A DNA stretch of 64,000 nucleotides. It comes from Papaver somniferum. Taxonomy: Eukaryota > Streptophyta > Magnoliopsida > Ranunculales > Papaveraceae. Shown here piece by piece: positions 11,492 through 22,304 of this stretch. Made by a program: the position numbers and the translations under genes. The stretch spans positions 157,780,920-157,844,919 of the forward strand of contig NC_039358.1 of the NCBI RefSeq assembly GCF_003573695.1, in the 5' to 3' direction. How positions within the stretch are numbered: position 1 is the stretch's first letter; the number at the start of each line of letters is the position of its first letter. The notes under the pieces are model-generated. The model worked only from the letters and a program-made list of their open reading frames with translations, had not been told where the DNA came from and made no database searches.

Positions 11492-12483
11492 GAGGAAAGC
11501 TGTGTTCCTCAGTCAACATTAAATGATGATTTTCCGGCCATAAATAACAATACCAGTAATTAAACTTAGTCGTAAGTTGAGACGTTACCGGATTTAGAGA
11601 GCATGAGAAAACCACGACTTGATGAAGGCTTCAATGTCATTATTGGAGTGTCGTTTAATGAGCATAATTTGGTGTTGAACCGCTGGTTTGGACGACGAGT
11701 CCGTGGTTGGTCAGGATTCGCGGGATGGGCCCATGAAAACAAATCCTTGTTTTATGAATAGACGCTCGTTCGTTCGATAGTTTAAGGAACAAACAAAATA
11801 TACCTGAGTCTAATGATATAAAATTAGTCTATGAGCTTTCACAAAAACCGGAATTTTATATTTTAAATATGTGAGATTTCACAAAGTGGAATAAACTCTC
11901 GTTTCAAAGGTGGGTGCTCGTACGAGAGAAGAGTTTTGTTTTTTGATAGACGTGCGTCTGTTAGTAATAAAATTTTGTTTATGAGCCTTCATGAAAAATT
12001 TTATATTCGAGTTTTCGGAAATATTTGAAAATATACTCTCGCTTCAAAGACAGATGCTCGTGCGAGGGAGCAAAAATATATAGATATATTTTTTCAAATT
12101 TACGTGAGTTTCATGTTAAAATATATTTTGTAAAATCAATGTTTTGATTTTGAACAATTGTTGAAAGTAGACAACCATACATGGTGAAAGAATGTCTATA
12201 TGTGATTTTTCACAATCGTAGAATGGACGTCTGTCCAGATTTTGAGAAACCAGTGAATGTTCACATTGTAAAATTTACGTGGGTTGTTCACGGTTTTGTG
12301 AAAATCATGTCAGAATTTTGCTCGTCTTAGCAGGTTTGAAGGAACGAGCAAGATTTGAAGTATTAACTCATGTACTGTTAGTGGAATCGTAAACATGTAA
12401 GAGTTGAAATTTACCGTTTTTGCAGACTTTGGTGTGAGCATCTTTATTCCATGATTCGTTGTTTTGCTGAATCCTGCGCTTTG

Positions 12484-12490
12484 TATAAAT
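12484..12490 (+). promoter_or_regulatory. TATA box of the antisense gene
   Basis: Plus strand tataaat, 44-50 bp before an ATG at 12534. It is conserved in the left element at 3407-3413. The short distance would leave a very short leader, so the real start could lie further downstream. Confidence 0.35.
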
Positions 12491-12533
12491 GATGCGCTGA
12501 ATGTTATGCATCTGTCACAGCCACTTTGCAAGA

Positions 12534-14566
12534 ATGACTGACTCCCATGATGACATTTTCAAAGACGATGTTTCCAGGGATGACATCTCCGCGGGTTTAA
12601 CTTCAAGAAATGGTACTTCTGGGACCTCTGAGTGATGGTGAGAGATCCTTCATACTGAGTTGTACTCCTGGTTATTTCATCAACTATACCACAGGATGAT
12701 TATATAGTGAGGTTTCAGATCAATGTAGACTCCTCGGAAATGGAAGAAAGTCTTCGGGGCGGAGCACCTAGAAATAAGGACTACAGGATGTTAGCAAATG
12801 ACGTGCAGTCCCCAGCCGTTTCATTGGTGAATTGTTAGCGCTCCTTGTGTCATGAATTTTTCTTGCCCGTGCAATTAGGATCACGAGACCGAGGTTTTGT
12901 TATTTCTTTTCAGACCTTTTCTCCATCGATTGACGGTCTTCAACTTGTTCCCAGGCGAACAATTCAGGAATCCAGTACTGATGAAGAAGTCGATGTAAAT
13001 ATCTCTTTCGTGCAGGTGATCGCGGCATCTCCTTGAATGAAATAATAATAATTTTTGTTGATGAATCCAGGAAGAAATCATTGTAGATAAGAATCATGTT
13101 GATGAAGTGCACTCTTCTTTGGGATATGAGAATATGGAGAATTCCCTAAATCCCGAACCGAATGGAGATAGCGGCGTTGTCAACGGAGATTCTGGCATCG
13201 TCGAGCCTTCAAATGATTTAGAAACTCCCTTAGTAAGTATATATCCCGTGATTTCTTCAAAGAAGTATGATATCGCTGATTCGTGAATGAATGAATGAAA
13301 ATCCATGTGAATTTATGGATAACTTTGCCGAAATACGTCACCGGAAAATTTCAGACTTCAGATTTTACTAGAAACGTTGTAGAATCTTTTTCCGAAGTCG
13401 GATTTTCGCGGTTTGCATATGTATCTTCAATCCCAGGAAATTTCCAAGATTTCTTAAAGAATCTCTTTGAAGTTTGAGCATGTTTAGGGCCTGAAAAGGC
13501 GAAATAGTGAACTTCCAGGAGACCTTCAGAACTTTTTCAGATGGCATGTTGCTCCAGGTTTTAGCCACATCTCTTTGCTCGTTCATCGGATTGTCATGAA
13601 ATTTTGAGACGTCGTATAAGACATACATACGAAGAGAATGATATATAACCCATCTTCAGATTCCTCGTAGATTGGTCCCAGTTCGTCTTTTAGTACAGGT
13701 CAGAGTACAGTTTCTTCAGACGAGGTTACCATAAAACGTATTTTCATGACTTTCATGCTATTTGCTCGTGCCTTGAGTGTATAATTATTAATCTTGATAA
13801 TTTTGGATTGCTTGTATGATGTATTTTATGATCTCATTTGGTTTCAAGATTAAATGACTCTAACCTCATGTAATCTTCGTATTAGGTGCCAAATACCGAA
13901 GTTGAGGATATTGAAACCAATGAGGATAACTCAAACTGCCCTGGAGTTATTAATGAAGAGACAACCATCTCTGCACTTCAAGGCCATGAGAAGGTTTTCA
14001 TTGAAGTCTTGGAAACTCAGATTGTTGTTGCTTCAGTGATAGAAGAAATCGAAACACCAGTAGAGAATACTGAAGAAACTGTTTCCCTGGAGGTTGCTCC
14101 AGTAATTGAGAACCGTATAGTGGTGCATGAATATCCAAGTGCAGGAGTTGATTTTTATCCTCCGTTCGATGCTTCACTCCCATATCATGAACTAGTTGGA
14201 GGATTCAGAGTTCCCATTAGATATGCAGGCTTGTACGAGAAACCGTGGAAGATGTATGGGCTCATCGTCGTTACCAAGGATCCGGAGCATAGTTATTTCT
14301 TGACGAGGCAAGTAGAAGCCATATTGGGTGTTATAAATGATATCCGCATCACAACTGGAAATACTGTCACCCGGGATGTACTCTTTGATTGGGAGTACAA
14401 CCCGAAGAAAGCTGAAGACCTTGGCTTCAATTTGAAGTGGCTTCGTCAAAAGATTGATGCTATAAGGAAAGAGGTGGAAGGTGACACTTATTTCACCACC
14501 AGTGATGTCGTGTTGAAGAAGATGGATGAAGAAAAGCAGAAATCTTATTTTGCTGACTTTCTTTAG
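12534..14566 (+). CDS. Spliced antisense gene inside Tat-like element, unknown product
   Basis: This gene lies opposite to the element's gag. Exons are inferred from open frames and splice signals. A possible first exon begins at ATG 12534 (MTDSHDDIFKDD), but its donor is unclear. Then follow 12914 to 12994 or 13015 (acceptor ttcttttcag; donor gtaaat or gtgatc), 13071-13232 (donor gtaagt) and 13886-14566 (acceptor gtattag). The last three join in one frame with no stop. The intron at 13016 would be 55 bp with the later donor, 76 bp with the earlier one. The N-terminal half is acidic (Glu/Asp rich); the C-terminal half is globular, with LYEKPWKMYGLIVVTKD, DVLFDWEYN and LGFNLKWLRQKIDAIRKE. The C-terminal pattern recalls repetitive plant hypothetical proteins I cannot name. 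Retention of an open 681-bp exon amid dead gag suggests recent decay or selection. Confidence 0.5.
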
Positions 14567-15407
14567 TTTTCTTTCCATGATATCTTGAACCTTCGACTTC
14601 TGAGAGATGTGAGGTTTTATTCTGTTCTTGATTTCTTGATCGGTTTTGGATTGTGAAATCGATCGTCTTGACAAGTGGACCATCAGTCCCCAGTATTTTG
14701 TTAAGTCTCTCCCTTTCGTTTTCCCTTCTTCTGGTGAGACCTAGATAGAGGATCCGGGTAAAAATTTGATGTAAAGACCTAGGTGGTCGAAGTTGGAGGT
14801 ACCTTGATGAAGGATTTAGCGGAAGGACCTGGTGGACACCGATCGACTGTGGAAGTTATGAATCCCGTCTAAAATTTTTTGTTTGCATGTTGTACGTTCA
14901 TGAAGCTGTAGGAACCTCATACGACGTCGGAATATGACGATTGAACCCAACTTTCGAAGCTAAGAGACGGAGGAATCATATGCAACCAGAATGCTTAAGT
15001 TTGGATATGTCTAGGGAAATCAATAAAGTATGCACTTTCATAACTTGTAATCCTGTGCAAATTTTCAGATTTCATAGACCTGACAGTAAATGCTGTATCT
15101 TTCAGCTCATATGTCTGATTGATGCGCCCTTTTGGTATGTTGTAGAAGAGACATAGACGAACATCTTTAATTGAAGAAGAATTATCACATTACTCACCCA
15201 TTAGTACGTTTTTGCAAACCCATGGCCTGGAGTGTGTTGTATCTCATTTATACAGGTGATGAGAACATCTTGTAGAAGACTTTGGATTATGCCCACCAGT
15301 CGTTCCAGCTTTGGGAAGACTTTCATGTGAGCATGTTATCAGGTCTGCACATCTTGATATGAATCATTGCTTCATGTGTAACACTTCAGAGAATGATTAG
15401 TTGATGA

Positions 15408-16070
15408 AGCCCTGAGGATGTTTCTCCTGAGACCGTTGTTGGTGCTGAAACCATGAATGATTACGCTCCAGAGATCCTTGTCGATGCTGAGATCATGGAT
15501 GGTGTTCCTCTAGAGATTATTGTTGATGCTGATACCATGGTTGAAGTTGCTCCAAAGACCGAAAAGGCTAGAACCATGATTATAGATATAAACTTTGCTC
15601 CTTCATCCAGTGAGCCTTTTACATTCATGAACTAGTTGATGAGTTGAGCGTCCGTAAGATGAAGGTGTACTGAGAGTTCAACCTGATGCTCCTGAAATCA
15701 TAACTTTACCACGATCTGGCTTTGTCAGTGAGTCAACATTGTTGCGGTAGATAGCATCAGCAGTTTTCATACTGGATGTGATCGGTGAAGCGAGAAAGTT
15801 CCTCAATCATGCAGGGGTTTGTGATGTAGAGAAAACCCGTTGATGAAGTTTCACGGAATCACCTCAGGTTGCCAAGTATATTTGAAGGAGTTAGTGCCAT
15901 CCATGTATGAATGATGTTGCATATGCTTCAGAAGTCTTATAATGATATAATGAAGACTTATCGAATGTAGTGCCGATTGTGCTGGTGTTGAATCAGTGTC
16001 GAGATATTTGTGTTGAAGCCAGAGGCGCCATTATCGAAGGTGTACTCTTTGATTAGGAGTACAATTTTGA
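15408..16070 (+). pseudogene. Decayed second copy of the antisense gene (right element)
   Basis: An open stretch (15408-15635) encodes an acidic peptide with EILVDAEI and VPLEIIVDADT and stops after FTFMN. Alignment by eye with 14080-14210 shows the shared catgaactagttg. A later stretch near 16038-16070 (ggtgtactctttgatta) matches the exon part that encodes DVLFDWEYN at about 14377-14400. Indels and stops separate the parts. The left element has the same remnant. Confidence 0.4.
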
Positions 16071-16375
16071 AGGCTTCTTAGATACTTGGGCGTTGAAGCT
16101 TCATACCCATTGAGTATGTCTTAGGTTTGATTGTCTGGGCCCGACTATCTTCTGTTGACTCAGCATTCCTTTTGTTGTAGCAGTGGGATTCAACACTTGT
16201 GCAGAAATCAGAGCTTTCTAATTTTGTGGCACACATGGACACTCCTACAAGGCTATGTAGAAACTCCCAAAGTGTTCTTTGCCGTGTTTGGACATCATCT
16301 CAGCAATGAACGTCCAGTGCTCGATTCGGATAAATGTCAGATTCAACCACTTGGAAAAATATTAATGCGGTGAAG

Positions 16376-16620
16376 TTACCATTCATAACGTCTTGCAGAG
16401 TTGCCAGCAGAATTAAGTCCCCATGCTAGGATAGCATGTGAGCAAATAAATGACGTAGACACGGGATGAGTGAGACTTGCCTGAGTGTGGAACCTCTTGA
16501 TGAATGTGTATGCATGTTTTGCAGGTTCTTGCTTTAATCTCGTCAAAGTTCGAAATTCCTTCAAGTGCTCTGATGATGGGGTGTCCGTAAAATCTTCTGG
16601 ATCAGAAATTTCTTCGTTGG
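16376..16620 (-). pseudogene. gag-like fragment downstream of protease, right element
   Basis: The minus-strand frame includes LTRLKQEPAKHAYTFIKRF and ILAWGLNSAG. The open frame runs back to 16684 through sequence overlapping the protease end in another frame. See the left copy at 5922; this one is longer and less broken. Its identity as gag-related is a motif-level guess. Confidence 0.35.
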
Positions 16621-16639
16621 AGAGATGTGCAACCAAAAG

Positions 16640-16960
16640 ACGCTTTGTCAGCATGGATCCACGCACGTCTGAAGAACATGTCATATTCTTGGATCATCCT
16701 GATTATGTGAAAATTGGTTCCTGTCCAGGTTAAGCTTATGTCCACCTTGAGAGTGATGTATCCATAAGTATTTCCGAGCGTTCCTTCAAGATCTCTGATT
16801 GATATGGGAGCATGAGTAGATCCTTTTCAAGTGATGCCTGTGGATCCGATGGTTTTCAGTCGAATGTTGTTGATGGCGGTGCCAACATTGATCAACGTTC
16901 TTCCAAATTCGTTTCTTCTGAGATTGAGTGTGGTAAGCAGTCCCCAGTCGAACATCTCTT
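16640..16960 (-). pseudogene. Aspartic protease remnant, catalytic Asp lost (right element)
   Basis: The minus strand encodes FGRTLINVGTAINNIRLK at the active-site loop, so the D-T/S-G triad reads N-V-G. The left copy reads N-A-G. The downstream WIHADKA-type end is also present near 16650. Shared loss of the catalytic Asp in both copies implies the parent element already lacked protease activity, or that the two copies descend from one. Confidence 0.55.
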
Positions 16961-17019
16961 GATCTGTGTCTGGAGGCTCGAGAAGTATTTCCGGAATGAA
17001 CTTCTTGACACGATGTGGT

Positions 17020-18665
17020 TCAGTGCTGTGAACATGTCTCTCCTTTGTTCCTTCGACAGATAGAGCAATCCACGTTCGACCAAGGATTGGACTGACTCTT
17101 TGATAGGTTGTTCAGAGAGTCGAGGTGTTGATTGGGAGAGGATATGTGTACTCCTTAAGTCCCCAGTTGAATCTTGTGTAGATTAACCTTCTCTTTGAAG
17201 ATGTGCTTCAAAATATTGCAGTTACTTGTCGGGTGATTGATGAATCCATGAAGGTGACAGTACCTGGGATTCTCCATCTTGATTCAGTTGTCTCTGTTTG
17301 ATGAACATCAAGTTGATTGTATCATCTTGAACCCAGACTTCCGGTAACTCGGTCACTTCAGAGAGGTTTGAGTCTGTCCGATCATTTCCCATTTGTTGAT
17401 GCTAGGTCGAGGTTTGTGCATCTTGGTTATCCTTCCTTTATACTTTTGAAGGAGCTGAGGTATGCTTGCACGACGGTTCGACTTTTCGTTTGCTCCCTTC
17501 TGCAACAGCATTTGTGGTAGGCTAGAGGTTGTACTGTTTGTTGATCAGACGTATGCTACCTCGAGCGCCTCGTGGTTCTTCAGCCTTTGTAGCTTTTGTT
17601 CTTTCTAGTAAAGCGGGCGCAGTAGTTGGCGATCTCTTCGCCGCTTCATGAAGCTCTGAGAATGTCTGGAAACGAAGATTTTCCAATAAAGCTTTGTAGA
17701 CCGGGATCATGTCGTTGATACACAAGTCTACAGTTGCTGCTATGTGACGTTTGGATCATGACAGTCCAGGGCCTGGACTCTGAATCTTTTCACGTAGTCA
17801 TTGGGATTTTCACTGACCCTCTGAAACATTCTTCCAAGGTCGGAGAGGGTGACTTGTTCTGACACGAAGAATTATTTCCTGTAAATGCGTTAACCATTTC
17901 TCCCCAATTGTTGATAGTCCCTGGTGCGATGTTGTTATACAAGGTGTATGCTCTGCCTTTCAGAGATTTTGAGAATTCCTTGAGACGAACGACATGATTA
18001 TGTTCATGTTCTCCCAGGGCTTCGAGAAAACGAGAGACATGTTCCCGAGCATTGCCAATTCCATCATATAAGGTGAAGGTTGGAGAAACGTAACCTTTGG
18101 GGAGTGGAATCCTCGGCGTCGAGGCAGGATAAGGAGGTTGATGACGATGGACATGCGATGTTTTCTCTTTTCCACGGTTCTCCAAGAGGTGCTCCAGATC
18201 CTCTCGAGTGATTAAATTCGATGATCCCTTCACTGATGAGTTGTCTGCAGTAGTTTTGCAGACTTCGTCGTCTTCTACTGTATGGATTGGAATTACTTCA
18301 GGATCGTCGTCTGAGTATTTCTCCTTCTCCTTTCCCTTCTCTTGAGTTTTCTATGACATCTTGTCAGTAAGAGTTTTGAGATAATTATACAACTCCTTCT
18401 GTGTAGCAGCCATATCGGTTTGATTCTTTGCAAGAGTCTCTTGCACTTTGATGAGATCAGTAATAGTAGGTGGTGGATTTCCTCTGACTTCCTCAGGGTG
18501 TCGACCGAATAAAGGATGACCTTCCGCGTTGACATGAGGGGGAGTAACATCACCACCGCCAATGTTGGAGACCGGAATTGTTTCCGGAATGTCTTGATCG
18601 TCGTTGTTGTTGCTAGTGCTAGCACCGTTGAAATTCGTAGTTGAGCCTGACCTAAGATCAACCAT
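17020..18665 (-). pseudogene. Ty3/gypsy (Tat-like) gag, multiply broken (right element)
   Basis: Start ATG at 18665 (MVDLRSGS). The N-terminal part stops early near 18353 (LTDKMS). The capsid core is open again from 18233 to 17790 with ITREDLEHLLENRGKEK, PLPKGYVSPTFTLYDG and TINNWGEMVNAF. It then shifts frame at the same place as the left copy, and the alternative frame also has a stop here (aaataattc). MIPVYKALLENL follows at 17725-17522, and the CX2HX4HX4C region lies near 17230-17270. No functional Gag can be made from this copy. Confidence 0.68.
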
Positions 18666-18702
18666 CTTTGTGAAATCGTGAGATTGCAACCGAGAGAATG
18701 AT

Positions 18703-18720
18703 CTCCCACTTTGGTCGCCA
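18703..18720 (-). other. Primer binding site, right element
   Basis: The minus strand reads tggcgaccaaagtgggag, three bases from LTR3. It has one mismatch to the site of the left element (c to a at position 10). Confidence 0.62.
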
Positions 18721-19145
18721 ATCTGTAGATGGGGGAAAACGATTTTCTGGTTTTTAAGGAATTGAGGAGACGACCGTACGGAGGAGACTCCTCGAACCGA
18801 GCAAAATGTTAAACCTCACACAGATGCACCCCTGCAAAGGGGGTGCTTTAGATTCGAGAGATCAATCTGTAGTAGTCCGGCCTAAATCAAGACAATGACC
18901 GTTCCAGAGTAAATTCAGTCACAAGAGAGGATGGGTTGATCTGTAGGAGGGAAGCTGAGAAATGTGTGGAATCAATGGTAATCAAATATTGTGGGTGTGT
19001 GAATTCTGAATATGATAAGCTCTGAGTGGTTGAAATTGCTCAATTGAGAGTAGTTGCTCAATTGATGAGTTGATGATCTCGTGTTGTCGGTTTGACGGGA
19101 GATTGATGATACTTATGATGCTGATTCAATCATGATTCAGAGACT

Positions 19146-19153
19146 TATTTATA
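19146..19153 (-). promoter_or_regulatory. TATA box of LTR3
   Basis: The minus strand reads tataaata in the 5' LTR of the right element. Transcription would start some 30 bp to the left. The U5 side then holds the conserved stretch near 18845. Confidence 0.55.
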
Positions 19154-19342
19154 TTGTTGGAATTATAGACACCATGATTCCATGAAGTGTGACAATTGAT
19201 GGAATCAAGGAGTGGGGAATTGGAGATCGTGTTTGAAACCAGTTGCTCAACGTGTGGAGACTTGGTCGATTTTCCACCCACAACCTCGTGAATTTCTTCA
19301 ACTGATTGCACGACTTGCTCACATTCCATGTGTGTTTGAACA

Positions 19343-19390
19343 CACGTGCCGTAGACCGCCATACCAAAACCCTAAGTGATATCCCCCCAA
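19343..19390 (-). promoter_or_regulatory. G-box and conserved U3 block of LTR3
   Basis: cacgtg at 19343-19348 is a G-box core. It directly precedes gtagaccgccataccaaaa and a run of Cs, the block shared by the LTRs at 590, 23698, 34590 and 63451. It lies about 200 bp upstream of the TATA box. LTR1 has cacatg instead of the G-box. Confidence 0.45.
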
Positions 19391-20449
19391 AGTGACACGA
19401 TTGACGTCTCGTGGTTTGTTAGTCAATTGATGACTTCGTGGTTTGATGGGACGATGATTCCATGTAGTTGCTGAGTTGAACATGATGTTCTGAAACTCAT
19501 GAATTAAACATGTCATGAGACAGAGGTATAGTTCTTACAATGAAGTGAGCAAGTATTGCTCATTCGATAGATCGTTGAATATTGATTGTTGAACCAATAT
19601 TCCTTGGTTTGAGCAAATATTTATCATATGAGCAAGTGTTGCTCATGTGATGAATTGTTGAATATTTGATCGTATGAGCAAGTATTGCTCATCTGATGGA
19701 TTATTGGCAGCGTGACCAAAATATTAATTACAGTACTGGTTGTTGAACTGAGCATGATTAATAAGATTAATGACCATGAGGTCGTCGTAAAATTATTAAG
19801 GTTGGAATCTGGAATGATGATCCTTGGATTCAGAAACCCTAATTTGATCAATTGATGATCAATTCATGGTTCGTCAGAATTTTAACCATGGGACGAAGGA
19901 GGGAGCGACTACATGGGACCGTGGATCAACCATGTAGTGTCCATATGCTCACGTGAGCAAATACGAAGAACTCCTGAAGAGTTGACGATTTTTTGGTGGA
20001 AGAATGATTAAATGCTGGCTTAATCATTTATTCAAAAATGCTCGTTTGAGCCTTAGGTCAGGAAACCTAATTAATTATGATGAGGCGAGGGACCGAACAT
20101 GGAGTCATGAAACTGGCCCTGGGTTGTCCGTGACCGCCTGACGATCACTTCATGAAAATCCAAAGTGTTTGGGAGAGTTTTGGACCTAATACGAGCAATT
20201 GTGCAAATTAGGCCAAAAATGTGAAAATTGATGGGACCGGCTTCCGTGAGCCAAAGAGCCAACCTTGGTCGGTCAAGATAGCGTGCTCATGTCCCCAAGG
20301 CGTACGCGTCTCAGTCCTGAGAATTTTTATATTTTCTAGCGTGCAATTGAGCATCCATTCAAGAAAATATGCCAAAATTAGGGTTTCGACGAAACTGAGG
20401 AAAACACCATGAGATGATGAAAAATAATTATAAAATAAGGAATGAGGAG

Positions 20450-21275
20450 GCGTGGGACCGTCGTGGTCAAGGCATGGTCGGCCGGTCGTGACCACGGTCC
20501 CGTGGTGCCTTTTCCTTAATTTTATAATATTTTGATGATTTTATGAAAAATTCATGAATTTTGAGAAATTTGATGAATTTAGGGAGTTTCCATGAATTGA
20601 AGGAGTTTTCATGAGTTCAAGGAAGCAAAAAATATTAAAATAATAAAAACAAGGGCATGTGGGACCGTGGAAGGCATGGCATGGCCGGCCGGCTTGGGCC
20701 GGCCCCACGAGTTTTCCTAATTTTTGTGTATTTTTCATGTATTTTTGATGAATTGAGGGAATTTTTCCTAATTTGAGAGAAATACCATGAAATCAAGGAA
20801 TTTGATGAATTCAAGGAAAACTAATAATAAAATAATAAAACAAAATGGTGTGTGGGACCGGCTAGGGCATGGCCGACCGGCCAAGGCTCGGTTCCACAAG
20901 TTTTCATAATTTATTTTATTTTATTATTATTTGATGATTTGTGCAAAAATACCATGAAATCAAGGAGTTTTTTCATGAAATTAGAGAAATAATAATAAGA
21001 AAAAATAATAATAAGGAATCGTGGGGTGTGGGGCCGGTTGGCCAATGGTCACGCCCCACACTAGTTTCCTTAATTTTATATTATTTTTTATGGATTTATG
21101 GAAGTACCATGAAACCGAGAAGTTTCCTCGAGACGAAGGAGATTTGATAAAATGAGAGAATTTTCATCAAATCATGGAAAATAATAAAAATGCATTAAAA
21201 ATATAAAACTGGCGTGGGATTGACCACGACACGGTCGGTCGGTCGTGTGTCCGTGCTCCCAGCACCCTGGTCAAT
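20450..21275. repeat. Degenerate GC-rich subrepeats in LTR3
   Basis: Five modules with gtgggaccg, ggcatgg and ggccggcc/ggtcggtcggtcg, each followed by AT-rich filler with caccatgaaat or ccatgaaat and gaggagtttcc. Spacing is about 170-210 bp. Confidence 0.6.
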
Positions 21276-21514
21276 ATTTTTAATTATTTATTATTTTCTT
21301 CTCTATTTTGCATAGGTTCATCGTTTCGTTGTATTTTTGAAATACTCGTTCGTGCGGTAACTGTTAGTGTATCGTCGTTGAATACACCTTCACCATTTGA
21401 ATCTGGGCTTACTTAGAGGTAGCTCAGACGCCCAGTTGTTGATTATTTATTACTAATTGTGGAATTCGGTGAAGAATAATTCACAAAACTGAGTAATAAG
21501 ATGTTTATTATTAA

Positions 21515-21850
21515 TTCATAGGATCAGCTGAGGATTCGACTACGAATTCAGAATAATAAAGTGAGCATTACCATTCCATGGGATCATAGATTCGACCATA
21601 GAATCAGAGTAATTAAGATTTATTTATTACCATTTATGAGACCAGTTGTGGATTCGATCATGAAATTAGAGTAATGAGATAATATATTTATTTCTATTCT
21701 ATGAGATCAAGCCGTGGATTCGATCATAGAATCAGAAAAATTGTTATTGCCATTCCATGGGACTAGTCGTGGATTCGACCATGGAATAGGAGCAATTGTT
21801 ATTGCCATTCCATGGGACCAGTCGTGGGTTCGACCATGGAATAGGAACAA
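21515..21850. repeat. Tandem hairpin repeats in U3 of LTR3
   Basis: Same family as 10675-11012. The last two units carry the perfect inverted pair attccatgg / ccatggaat; earlier units have decayed arms. In element orientation they lie in the distal U3. Confidence 0.65.
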
Positions 21851-22304
21851 TAATAGATTATTCTGGGAATTCAGTAGTGAATGTCACGGCAGAATTAATC
21901 TTAATTAGGAATAATTAACTTTGTGGCTCTATACTAGCAGAGCAAGCTGTCTAGGAGCATAATTATTCCGATATGAGCTTGTCGTTAAGTCATATCCTTT
22001 ATATAGTCAGGGTAAACTCGTTGTTTTTTCCTGAAGACGTTATCGCTCTATACTAGCAGAGCAAGCTGTGTATGAGCCGTCCATCTCGTGATACTATATA
22101 GAAATAATCACTGAAAGTGTTCATGAGATATGCCGTTGTCCAGTCGTGAGACTACATATCTACATGTATTCTGAGAGAAAGTACTCTCCGTTCAGAATTC
22201 GATGAGAGACCCGTGTCTCAATACTCACGTCTGATTGCTGGATCAGAGTTTCGTATAATTATGAGTTCACGATTTTAGCCCTTGTTGAAAATCCACCATC
22301 TACA

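Larger units (their letters stand above)
11474..18723 (-). mobile_element. Internal region of right Tat-like element (non-autonomous)
   Basis: About 7.25 kb between LTR2 and LTR3, with the same order as internal 1 but a fuller antisense region. Sense coding (gag, protease, gag-like) covers only about 16376-18665. The remaining 4.9 kb toward the 3' LTR has no sense gene that I recognise and no reverse transcriptase. Extra cargo in a gag-carrying element without pol resembles terminal-repeat gag elements and the accessory frames known from Tat-clade elements. Confidence 0.75.
18724..22304 (-). mobile_element. LTR3, 5' LTR of right Tat-like element (fullest copy)
   Basis: Runs from tgtagatg to atctaca (3581 bp). 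It contains every segment missing from LTR1 or LTR2: the TATA box and conserved block (19146-19390), GC-rich subrepeats, U3 hairpin repeats and the 34-bp repeats. An LTR over 3.5 kb is large and fits the Tat/Ogre group. The right flank is a Copia-like LTR, which suggests the array was inserted in one. Confidence 0.87.
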
